The notes below the pieces were generated by a model that did no database searches, was not told the DNA's origin, and worked only from the letters and a program-made list of their open reading frames with translations. The position numbers were made by a program, and so were the translations under genes. Positions 17,040 through 24,605 of a stretch of 33,337 nt of DNA are shown here, piece by piece (the first letter of the stretch is position 1; every line of letters starts with the position of its first letter). The stretch is from JAGHEK01 sp044426235 (GTDB lineage: Bacteria > Bacillota > Clostridia > Peptostreptococcales > Peptostreptococcaceae), in the NCBI GenBank assembly GCA_044426235.1, contig JAWXUS010000019.1, positions 1-33,337 of the forward strand, written 5' to 3'.

Positions 17040-17906
17040 CTAAGCATCTTGAAAAATATAGATTGCATCAATCCTTATAGAATATAGTTCATCATTATTT
17101 GCACCAATATACCTTGCATATTTAAGAACTTTTTCCTTATCAAATTCACTGTCTAGATTATTTTCAGAAATAATTTCTTTAATATATTTATCCATTAAAT
17201 TTTCTTTAAATTCTCGAATATCATAACCTAAATAATCTACTAACCTCTCAATTTCAAAATTAAAATCTCCATCTTCTTCAATTAAATACTCATACATATC
17301 TAAATTATATGGATTTAACATAATCATTTTTGAAACAACTTCACCTTCATCAATTTTATGAATAAAACCGTCCTTGTAATTATTAAAAAGCGAATTTGAA
17401 ACCTTTTTATCCTTATCGCAAATAAAAAGCCCTATAGATGGAATTTCGTTATTTAAAAGTGCATCAATAACTGCTCTATGCATATTAAAACAATCATTAT
17501 ATATATAATTTGAAATTTCATTAACTACTTCATTTAAAGCTTCAAAACTAAGATAATTATTTTTCTTTCCTCTTTGCATTAAAGATTTAACCTTATTATT
17601 TAAAGACTTCTCAAAAAAAATATATTTATTAGCATAAACATCTTCAAAAGTTTTCTTATCAATAGTAATTAACCTATAATTAACTATTGTTTCGATGCTT
17701 TTATTTAAAGACTTTGAAATTATATCTTTGTAAATATATAAAGAATTTTCCTTTAGAATAGTTAAATTATTAGTAGAATTTACACTCTCATTAATAAAAT
17801 AATCCTTAGATTTCTTAGCGAAAAACTTGAATTCTTTTCTAATTAAATTATAATTATGTCTTTTTTCATCAAACTGTACTTTTGCCCCATTTATATCAAA
17901 TTTCAT
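17040..17906 (-). CDS. Unrecognised cytoplasmic protein (288 aa)
   Basis: The ATG at 17904-17906 is preferred over an upstream in-frame start at 17939 because AGGGGTG lies just before it. The protein is helical and charged, with no membrane segment. The section NPYNLDMYEYLIEEDGD near residue 205 and the following YLGYDIREFKENL look like a conserved helical-repeat-like domain, but I cannot name it. It lies between the 16022 gene and the CRISPR leader, and transcription runs away from the array. No Cas-like motif is seen. Confidence 0.6.
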   Translation of the reverse strand: MKFDINGAKVQFDEKRHNYNLIRKEFKFFAKKSKDYFINESVNSTNNLTILKENSLYIYKDIISKSLNKSIETIVNYRLITIDKKTFEDVYANKYIFFEKSLNNKVKSLMQRGKKNNYLSFEALNEVVNEISNYIYNDCFNMHRAVIDALLNNEIPSIGLFICDKDKKVSNSLFNNYKDGFIHKIDEGEVVSKMIMLNPYNLDMYEYLIEEDGDFNFEIERLVDYLGYDIREFKENLMDKYIKEIISENNLDSEFDKEKVLKYARYIGANNDELYSIRIDAIYIFQDA

Positions 17907-17998
17907 AAAATCACCCCTATTTACTCTATATTTATACAAAACTTTTAAATATCCTTCTATAAATTTTATAAATTTTAAATTTAACAGTATAGAATAAA

Positions 17999-18092
17999 TT
18001 TATCCCAAGTAAAAATATTGATTTATTTAATAATCATTAAAATATCAACATATTTAGTAAAAATTATAATTATGTTGAACATTTGGGATAAA
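17999..18092. repeat. Nested inverted repeats in the CRISPR leader
   Basis: Outer pair TTTATCCCAA (17999-18008) and TTGGGATAAA (18083-18092), both 10 bp and perfect. Inner pair TCAACATA (18045-18052) and TATGTTGA (18071-18078), 8 bp and perfect. The right arms of both overlap or lie between the -35 and -10 of the leader promoter. Confidence 0.7.
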
Positions 18093-18103
18093 AATGCTAT
18101 AAT
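18075..18103 (+). promoter_or_regulatory. CRISPR leader promoter
   Basis: TTGAAC at 18075-18080, 17-bp spacing, then TATAAT at 18098-18103 with an upstream TGC that makes an extended -10. Transcription would start near 18110, about 50 bases before the first repeat, and read through the array on the plus strand. Confidence 0.75.
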
Positions 18104-18162
18104 TGTTGGTAAATAATTGTTTCTTAGATATTAGATTTTTTAGGAATGGGTAAAACACAGTA

Positions 18163-18650
18163 GATTAACCTTAACATATGATGTATTTAAATTTAGGTGC
18201 AGAATTTGATAAGGAGAGTAGAAGTTGGGATTAACCTTAACATATGATGTATTTAAATCTTTTTTAGATCTTCAGTTGCATCTATACCGGCCTGATTAAC
18301 CTTAACATATGATGTATTTAAATCCATTTTGCAACTGTAAAGCAAATAGCAAATGTTTTGATTAACCTTAACATATGATGTATTTAAATAAAGTATTACC
18401 AAGCATGTGCGTATGATGTACTCTTGATTAACCTTAACATATGATGTATTTAAATTCTTGAGTTTCAATCTCTATAGAAAATGATGAAGGATTAACCTTA
18501 ACATATGATGTATTTAAATTGTACATGCCACTTAAACTCTCTTTTACGAACACTTGATTAACCTTAACATATGATGTATTTAAATCCGTTTCTACCACTT
18601 AATAAGTCTACTTTTGTAACGATTAACCTTAACATATGATGTACTTATTT
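18163..18650 (+). CRISPR. CRISPR array, 8 repeats and 7 spacers
   Basis: The 30-bp repeat begins GATTAACCTTAACATATG and ends ATGTATTTAAAT. Copies start at 18163, 18229, 18294, 18360, 18426, 18490, 18556 and 18621. The first seven are identical; the last loses its 3' end after ATGTA. Spacers are 36, 35, 36, 36, 34, 36 and 35 bases and all differ. The degenerate last copy and the promoter on the left set the leader end at the left and the plus strand as the transcribed one. The repeat resembles those of clostridial and fusobacterial type I-B systems, but no cas gene is in this window, so the type is inference. No spacer matches another part of the window by eye. Confidence 0.97.
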
Positions 18651-18660
18651 TATGTAAACA

Positions 18661-18695
18661 AAAAAGAGTTACTAAATTAATTAGCAACTCTTTTT
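18661..18695. terminator. Bidirectional terminator between CRISPR array and hesB-like gene
   Basis: AAAAAGAGTTACTA (18661-18674) pairs with 18682-18695 with one mismatch. A-run and T-run flanks allow termination in both directions, closing the array on plus and the selenoprotein gene on minus. Confidence 0.8.
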
Positions 18696-18696
18696 A

Positions 18697-19014
18697 TTAT
18701 TGGCATCCTCCGCCACAACTACCGCAACCACCTTCATCTTCTAATTTAGATGGTATTATCTTAAATCCATATCCTGTATCTCTAATTTCTATATCTCCGA
18801 ATTTTTCGTGTTCTTCTTTATCCATTATGAAGTTTAATTCTTCAACTACAACGCTAACGTCGCTATCCTTTTGCTCATCCAGAGCAATTCCAAACGATGG
18901 ACCGCCTCAACCAATTCCTGCAAAGTGAATTCTTATATTTTGAGGTGCACTAGGATTTCCCTTAAGAGCACTTCTTAGTGTTTCAATAGCTTTTTCTGGT
19001 AATGTAACTATCAT
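18697..19014 (-). CDS. HesB-like selenoprotein (in-frame TGA read as selenocysteine)
   Basis: A minus-strand gene of 105 residues from ATG 19012-19014 to TAA 18697-18699, with one in-frame TGA at 18907-18909 (codon 36). Reading it as selenocysteine (U) gives FAGIGUGGPSFGIALDE, the conserved motif of the HesB/IscA-like family in which the U replaces the first conserved HesB cysteine. A HesB-related selenoprotein family with Sec at this place is known in anaerobic bacteria. The frame after TGA continues without a break for 69 codons and ends in GGCGSCGGGCQ, so it is not a decayed gene. The likely role is iron-sulfur cluster assembly or a related redox function; the exact function is unknown. 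AAAGGTAGGA precedes the ATG. The gene is flanked by its own promoter and terminator. Confidence 0.9.
18871..18887 (-). promoter_or_regulatory. SECIS-like hairpin of the HesB selenoprotein
   Basis: On the mRNA, TTGCTC (18887-18882) pairs perfectly with GAGCAA (18876-18871) around the loop TGGAT. The loop starts 26 bases after the TGA and has G at its second and third positions. Bacterial SECIS elements lie just downstream of the UGA, within the coding region, with a small G-containing apical loop at about this distance. A SelB contact here is inference. Confidence 0.75.
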
Positions 19015-19047
19015 TATGCTTCCTACCTTTCTTTTTATTTACTTTAG

Positions 19048-19076
19048 ATTATATACTATTTTATTAAAATTATAAA
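19048..19076 (-). promoter_or_regulatory. Promoter of the HesB selenoprotein gene
   Basis: On the minus strand, TTTATA (19076-19071), 17-bp spacing, then TATAAT (19053-19048), about 33 bases before the ATG. Confidence 0.6.
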
Positions 19077-19092
19077 CATTTTATCTTAAAAA

Positions 19093-20808
19093 TTATTTAT
19101 ATAAGTCTATATCATTTCTTTTTTTTAGAAATCTGTTAATTATTATTACCATTAAAGAAATTAATATAACAGCAAAAAGTCCAATTTGGTATAGTGATAC
19201 ATTAAATATTGCCATATAAACTATAATAACATTTTTAAGTTTAATAGATAGATATATTAATATAGGCATTAATATAACTATTGGTATAATTAAAAGTTTC
19301 TTATTTTTCTTAATTTTTTCTTCTTGAATTTTAATTTGTCGTTCATTATTTAGTTCTTCTTGTATTTTAGCTTCAGCTTGAATCTTACTTTTAGCTTCAA
19401 GAAGTATTAAATGAAGTTTAGTATGCATCATATTATATATATTATCGTAATCTTCCTTTATAATTTTAATACTCATTACTATATCTTCATTTCTTTCTTC
19501 TTCAAGACCAAATAAGTTTTTTTCAAATAGTTCATCACGAATAATATCATCAATTTCATTTTTTGTATTTTCCTCATAGAATGAAACTAATTTTCTAAGT
19601 GTGTAGCATATATTATAATCATAACTTAAATTACTAAACTCATCATAAATATTTTTTCTTTCTTGTGAAATTTCTAATATATTATCAAATACTTTTTCTT
19701 CAAGTTGATGGTAATCAAAATATCTAAATCTAAGAGTTTTTATTGATTTTACAAGCGGATCTGGATTTTTTATTATTAATTTTTTAATATTTTCTAAAAT
19801 ATCATTCTTATTTTTTAATATAATTTCTTCATTTTTAACTTTATTAGGGCCAATATATAAACAAATTATATCTTTTATATCGTTTATTATTTGTTTATCA
19901 TCAATAAATTCATTAAATAACTTTTCTGCTTTATGATTTTTAAGACTCATATTAAAGAGCATTCTTATATCTTCGTGAACATATAAATCAAGTGCTTTTT
20001 CTGAAAGTAATTTAGCCATAAAAAATTCATCTTTTTCATATAGCTTAAGACCTTTATCATAAAGGTTTAAACCAAGTTTTATTTTATCTTCATCATTTCT
20101 AATAGTATATTTATCAATTCTAGATAAAACTATTTTTAAATTTTTAAGGTCAACATTTTTTATATATATTTCAAGAAGTCCTTCAAAGTGAGAACTATTT
20201 ATAGTTTTACTAGTATAATTATTAACTTGATTTTCTAAAAATTGAGTTATATCCTTGTAGTATCTTGAATCTTTTGATAGATCCACTAAAAAATACATTA
20301 GTTCAGAATCAAGTGGCTCCATTTCATAAGATGCTTTAAGATATTTTACTGCATTTCTATAATCTTTTTTAACTAAATAAAGTTCAAATATTTTCTTTTT
20401 ATATTCATATTTTTCACTTAATCTAATTAGTTTTCTAGCATATTTAAGTGCATCTTCATACTGAAAAGTTTTTTCATAACATAAAACTAATTTATATATG
20501 TAGTCTATAAACGAAGGTGTAATTTCTAAAAGTTCTAATATTTTTATTATAGAATTTTTGTAATCTTCATTTTCAAAAAGTTCATTTATTTCATTTTCTA
20601 AATTTATAGTGTTTTCTTCTTCATCAATACTTAAATCGTATTCTTCTCTTTTTTCTTTATTTGATAAAATATCAAAGGCATTTTTTATTTTTATAAATTC
20701 TTCAGACTCACTCTCAGGAGGAAACATTCTAAGTTTTAGTGCATATGCCTTTTTTATTTCTTTTTCTGTTGCATCATCTTTTATCTCTAATATTTCGTAT
20801 AAATTCAT
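19093..20808 (-). CDS. Membrane-anchored J-domain-like protein with helical repeats, lacking HPD (571 aa)
   Basis: The N-terminal about 60 residues are a J-like domain (NLYEILEIKDDATEKEIKKAY, then EFIKIKNAFDILSNKEKREEYD). Where J-proteins carry His-Pro-Asp this one reads MFPPES (residues 28-33), so the residues that normally stimulate Hsp70 ATPase are missing. Residues about 70-300 look like TPR-type helical repeats (YEDALKYARKLIRLSEKYEYKK, DYRNAVKYLKASYEM). A coiled stretch near 480-500 precedes two or three membrane segments at about 504-560. It starts 9 bases after the Hsp70 gene. The likely arrangement is a membrane-bound partner of that Hsp70, but partner function is inference. Confidence 0.8.
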   Translation of the reverse strand: MNLYEILEIKDDATEKEIKKAYALKLRMFPPESESEEFIKIKNAFDILSNKEKREEYDLSIDEEENTINLENEINELFENEDYKNSIIKILELLEITPSFIDYIYKLVLCYEKTFQYEDALKYARKLIRLSEKYEYKKKIFELYLVKKDYRNAVKYLKASYEMEPLDSELMYFLVDLSKDSRYYKDITQFLENQVNNYTSKTINSSHFEGLLEIYIKNVDLKNLKIVLSRIDKYTIRNDEDKIKLGLNLYDKGLKLYEKDEFFMAKLLSEKALDLYVHEDIRMLFNMSLKNHKAEKLFNEFIDDKQIINDIKDIICLYIGPNKVKNEEIILKNKNDILENIKKLIIKNPDPLVKSIKTLRFRYFDYHQLEEKVFDNILEISQERKNIYDEFSNLSYDYNICYTLRKLVSFYEENTKNEIDDIIRDELFEKNLFGLEEERNEDIVMSIKIIKEDYDNIYNMMHTKLHLILLEAKSKIQAEAKIQEELNNERQIKIQEEKIKKNKKLLIIPIVILMPILIYLSIKLKNVIIVYMAIFNVSLYQIGLFAVILISLMVIIINRFLKKRNDIDLYK

Positions 20809-20816
20809 TTATTATA

Positions 20817-22343
20817 TCACCTTGTAATATATTTTTTGATATTTTGAGTTATCTCATCAATATCTTTATTAGTAATAATTTCAGTTACTAATTTTTGTGT
20901 ACTAATAATTTTTGCACCAACTTCAAGTACTCCATTTAGGTTATATCTAAACTCTACTCCTATTTGTTGAATTCCCTTTGGTGCTTGCGGAATTTCATTT
21001 ACTGTAAATCTTGCGATTTTAGTATTATTATAAACAAATTTATCATATCCTTCATAAACATCAATATCAACACTCATTTGACCATCATAGCTTGTTCTAT
21101 AATAATTTTTACCGCTACACGGCACATTACTATCAACTGGTATTAAGAGGTCAAACATATCATCTATTTCTTTATCTCCAATAACTTTAACTATACTAGT
21201 TCCAAGGTTATAGTTACATTTATCAGTTACTATTAAACTATCTTTTGAACTTATTTGATTAGTTTTAATTCCAATTTGTACTGCAGCTCCAAGGGCAACA
21301 GCCTCATCGGGATTTATTTCATCTTTTATTTTTCCAGGGAAAAGTTTTTTAATGAACTCTTTAACAAGCGGAACTTTAGTTGAACCACCAATTAATAAGA
21401 CTATATCTATATCATCTTTAGTGTAATTTGATGCACTAAGTACTTCATCAATAGTTTCCTTAGTTTTATTAACTAACTCTCTAATTAAGTTTTCAAATTC
21501 TTTTCTTGTAAAATAAAGTTCAAGTGATATTGGTTTATTATTTATTACAGTTAAATCTGCTAAATCAATAATTGTAGATTCAAGTGATGATAATTCTTCC
21601 TTAGCACCTTTGGCTACTTTTTTAAGATAACTTTTTACCTTAAGGAGTTCATCTTCATCTTTTATATCATTATATAAATTAATTTTTTCAATTTTATTTA
21701 TAGTATTAACTAAATGATTTTCAATTATAGTATCAAAATCTCCTCCACCTAATAAATTATTCCCACGACTAGCTTTAACATCAAGCACTCCATAAAACAT
21801 TTCAAGAACTGTAACATCAAAAGTTCCACCACCTAAATCATAAACCATGATTTTAGCATCTTCATCTAAATTTTCAATTCCATAAGCCATAGCAGCTGCA
21901 GTTGGTTCATTAATAATTCTTTCAACGTGAAGTCCTGCAAGTTTTGCAGCTTGTTTAGTTAATTGTCTTTGATATGAATTAAAGTTTGCAGGAACTGTAA
22001 TTACGGCTTCAGTAATTTCCTCACCTAAATGATCTGTTGCAATATCTTTTAATTTTTTAAGTAAAATTGCAGATAATTCAAGCGGAGTAAACTCCTCATT
22101 ATTTAACTTAAGTAAAGTTTTATTATCTCCAATATATCTTTTAAATTCTGTTGTAAAATTTTTTGAATCAATAACCATATTGTTATAAGCAAAAGTTCCT
22201 GCTTTAGCTTCATCATTAATAATTCCAACTACTGAGGGAATTATTTTCTTTGAAAATTCATCTTCAATAATAACAGGCTTACCGTCTTTTATATATGCGA
22301 TTTCTGAAGTTGTAGTTCCTAAATCAATTCCTATTACACTCAT
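20817..22343 (-). CDS. Hsp70-family protein with shortened C-terminus (508 aa)
   Basis: The ATPase domain is complete: IGIDLGTTTSEIAY (phosphate 1), YDLGGGTFDVTVLEM (phosphate 2), NEPTAAAMAYG, and LLIGGSTKVPLVKEF (adenosine site). A beta-sandwich-like region follows, but the protein is about 100 residues shorter than DnaK and lacks most of the helical lid. It is therefore a specialised Hsp70, not the main DnaK. The ATG at 22341-22343 overlaps the upstream stop as ATGA, with AAAGGA before it; an in-frame TTG seven codons upstream is less likely. It is coupled to the AlaX-like gene and followed by the J-like gene. Confidence 0.88.
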   Translation of the reverse strand: MSVIGIDLGTTTSEIAYIKDGKPVIIEDEFSKKIIPSVVGIINDEAKAGTFAYNNMVIDSKNFTTEFKRYIGDNKTLLKLNNEEFTPLELSAILLKKLKDIATDHLGEEITEAVITVPANFNSYQRQLTKQAAKLAGLHVERIINEPTAAAMAYGIENLDEDAKIMVYDLGGGTFDVTVLEMFYGVLDVKASRGNNLLGGGDFDTIIENHLVNTINKIEKINLYNDIKDEDELLKVKSYLKKVAKGAKEELSSLESTIIDLADLTVINNKPISLELYFTRKEFENLIRELVNKTKETIDEVLSASNYTKDDIDIVLLIGGSTKVPLVKEFIKKLFPGKIKDEINPDEAVALGAAVQIGIKTNQISSKDSLIVTDKCNYNLGTSIVKVIGDKEIDDMFDLLIPVDSNVPCSGKNYYRTSYDGQMSVDIDVYEGYDKFVYNNTKIARFTVNEIPQAPKGIQQIGVEFRYNLNGVLEVGAKIISTQKLVTEIITNKDIDEITQNIKKYITR

Positions 22344-23491
22344 ATTTTTATCCTTTCTAAGCAAATATCATCATTTAAAAGCGCTTGTGCCAAATACTTA
22401 TTTCCGCCACCTTTACCAGAGGTTATTTTTAATATGCTTTTTATATATAAATTACTATCAAAATCAAGATTTGTTGATGATGAAACTATAAAAATATTTC
22501 CAAGTTTAAAAAAACATAAAAAATTATCTTCTGTAGTTATCTTTTGTGCAAGTTTTTTTATGTATGATATATCTTTTTCTATAAATTCTTTTTTTATTAC
22601 TTTCTTTTCATCTATAATTTCAAAACTCTTTGTTAAGAGTTTTATTTCATTTTCCATAATTTCATTTTCAAGTGAAATTATTTTGTCTTTATTTTCATTT
22701 AACTTTAAATTTATATTATTAATAAAATTTGTAGCCTCTTTATCTGTACATTTTAAGGTTTTACAAACATCATTTAAATAATTATCTCTATCCAGTAAAT
22801 AGTTAACTGCCCTATCTCCTGCTAAATATTCAATTCTTGTTGAACCACGATTTTTTTCACTTTTTCTAAATTTTATCATTCTAAGTTCTAAAGTTGATTT
22901 TGGGTGAACTCCACAACAAGCATTAATATCTAAGTTTTCAATTTCAACTATAGAAATATCATCTTCAGTAATTGGTAGATCACGTCTTAAGTTTAAATTA
23001 TTTAAGTTATCTTTTGAAGGTGTATATACATCTACATTAAGATTATGTTTTATTGCACTATTTGCAACCTTTTCAATTCTTAATAATTCCTCTTGGCTAA
23101 CATCTCCAACTATGTCTACTGTACTAAAATCACGTCCCAAATGAAAACCATTAGTATTTTTTCCAAGTACCTTATAAAAACAACCAGATAAAACGTGTTG
23201 TGCTAGATGTTGTACCATTCCGTCAAACCTTCTTTTCCAATCAATTTCGCAGTATACGAAAGTTTTTTTAGAGATAGATTTTAATGTATGATATATTTTA
23301 TTATCTTTTGTAAATACATCTAAAACTTCTATATCATCAATAAATCCAAGATCTGCAAATTGACCTCCACCTCCTGGAAAGAATGCCGTTTTATCAAGTA
23401 CTACATTTATGTTATCATCTATAATTTCAGTTTCTATTATATTTGCGCTAAATTTTTTTATGTATGGATCTTTATAAAATAATTTTTCCAT
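22340..23491 (-). CDS. Alanyl-tRNA editing protein, AlaX-L type with DHHA1 domain
   Basis: A 383-residue protein homologous to the editing part of alanyl-tRNA synthetase. Zinc-binding motifs are QHLAQH (His95, His99) and CCGVH (Cys192, His196). The glycine-rich FFPGGGGQ near residue 40 is typical, and the C-terminal TSGKGGGNKYLAQAL is the DHHA1 domain. It removes serine or glycine from mischarged tRNA-Ala. The start at 23491 is chosen because TTGGAGA lies just upstream; an in-frame ATG 14 codons earlier has no such site. Its TGA stop overlaps the Hsp70 ATG. A minus-strand TATAAT at 23550-23555 may be its -10. Confidence 0.88.
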   Translation of the reverse strand: MEKLFYKDPYIKKFSANIIETEIIDDNINVVLDKTAFFPGGGGQFADLGFIDDIEVLDVFTKDNKIYHTLKSISKKTFVYCEIDWKRRFDGMVQHLAQHVLSGCFYKVLGKNTNGFHLGRDFSTVDIVGDVSQEELLRIEKVANSAIKHNLNVDVYTPSKDNLNNLNLRRDLPITEDDISIVEIENLDINACCGVHPKSTLELRMIKFRKSEKNRGSTRIEYLAGDRAVNYLLDRDNYLNDVCKTLKCTDKEATNFINNINLKLNENKDKIISLENEIMENEIKLLTKSFEIIDEKKVIKKEFIEKDISYIKKLAQKITTEDNFLCFFKLGNIFIVSSSTNLDFDSNLYIKSILKITSGKGGGNKYLAQALLNDDICLERIKI

Positions 23492-23516
23492 TTTTATCTC
23501 CAAATTCAAAATATTT

Positions 23517-23543
23517 AAAAAGCCTTCTATCAAAATAGAAGAC
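23517..23543 (-). terminator. Terminator after corA, upstream of the AlaX gene
   Basis: On the minus strand a 9-bp stem (plus 23535-23543 with 23522-23530) including one G-U pair, followed by five T. It lies after corA and downstream of a TATAAT at 23550-23555, so it may also sit in the AlaX leader. Confidence 0.65.
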
Positions 23544-23570
23544 TTTACTATTATAACATTAATTGTTTTT

Positions 23571-24503
23571 TTAAAGAAGTTTTTTTACTTTAAAAATAAC
23601 TAGGGAAATTAAAACTATAAAAATCATAATAAATAATACTATTGGATATGCATAATTATAATTAAGTTCAGGCATAAACTCAAAATTCATACCATATATT
23701 CCTGTAATTATAGTTAGTGGTGCTGAAATTACTGTTAAAAGAGTTAATTTACTTATTAAATCATTAGTATTTTGAGAAATATTTGATGAATAAATATCTA
23801 GTAACTTATCAGATAATTCTCTAGTCGATAAAGAAAAAGAATAAAGCTTTTCAATTGAAAAATTCACACTATGAATATTTATATCATTAGGCTTTTTATA
23901 TCTACTATTTTCGCCAAAAATATTATCATAAATATATATGTATGGCCTTGTATTTCTAACTATAACCCTTGTCATATTCCTTATATAATTAATTTCATCA
24001 ATTTGATCTGATATATCATCAATTATTTCATCTTCAATTTTAAGTATAATATCTTCTAATTTTTCAAGATTTTCAAATTGATTAACTATAATATTTTTAA
24101 ATATTTTATATGTAATCATAAATAATATTTCATCACTCTGATATTTATAATATTTATTAGTGTTATCATTTATAATATTTACTATAATATTACTTAAAAA
24201 ATAATCTTTATTACAAACTACTAATATAAAGTTATCAGATAAGTATATATTAACTTCTTTCATTGCAATTTTTGATTCGTTAATACTAAAAGTATTTAAA
24301 CTTAAAAAATCATACTTTTCAAGAGCATCAAGCTTTATATTTTCATCAAAGCTTAAGCATTCATTAAAAGTTTCTTCATCAAGATCTAATTCATCACGAA
24401 TTTTATTTAATTCACAACTTTCACAAAGTATTAAGTATTTATCATTTTCATTGTAATTCAAGTTTTCTAGTTTTTGTTTTTTATCAAAATTTATTAAATA
24501 CAT
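23571..24503 (-). CDS. corA: CorA-family divalent cation transporter
   Basis: A 310-residue protein with a large acidic N-terminal cytoplasmic domain and two C-terminal membrane helices (about 250-270 and 285-305). The defining YGMNF motif, with Gly271, Met272 and Asn273, closes the first helix and forms the selectivity filter. The usual substrate is Mg2+, sometimes Co2+ or Ni2+. Loop residues PELN after GMN match the usual position of the short external loop. The ATG has GGTGAT upstream. It is transcribed alone. Confidence 0.93.
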   Translation of the reverse strand: MYLINFDKKQKLENLNYNENDKYLILCESCELNKIRDELDLDEETFNECLSFDENIKLDALEKYDFLSLNTFSINESKIAMKEVNIYLSDNFILVVCNKDYFLSNIIVNIINDNTNKYYKYQSDEILFMITYKIFKNIIVNQFENLEKLEDIILKIEDEIIDDISDQIDEINYIRNMTRVIVRNTRPYIYIYDNIFGENSRYKKPNDINIHSVNFSIEKLYSFSLSTRELSDKLLDIYSSNISQNTNDLISKLTLLTVISAPLTIITGIYGMNFEFMPELNYNYAYPIVLFIMIFIVLISLVIFKVKKLL

Positions 24504-24605
24504 TTAATCACCATAAATATTATTTACATATTAATAGATAATTATTAAAAATAAAAAATATGAATTAAAATTGATTTATACATATGTTAATTCTCCAATT
24601 TCATC

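Noticed and set aside
18253..18468. A 71-residue minus-strand frame with a repeated LNTSYVKVNQ motif
   Set aside because: It is the CRISPR repeat translated; the repeats and spacers explain it fully.
18697..19014. Reading the TGA in the HesB-like gene as a sign of a pseudogene or of a TGA-tryptophan code
   Set aside because: The frame after TGA is fully conserved with a SECIS-like hairpin, and TGA is used as a normal stop elsewhere (for example at 15990-15992).
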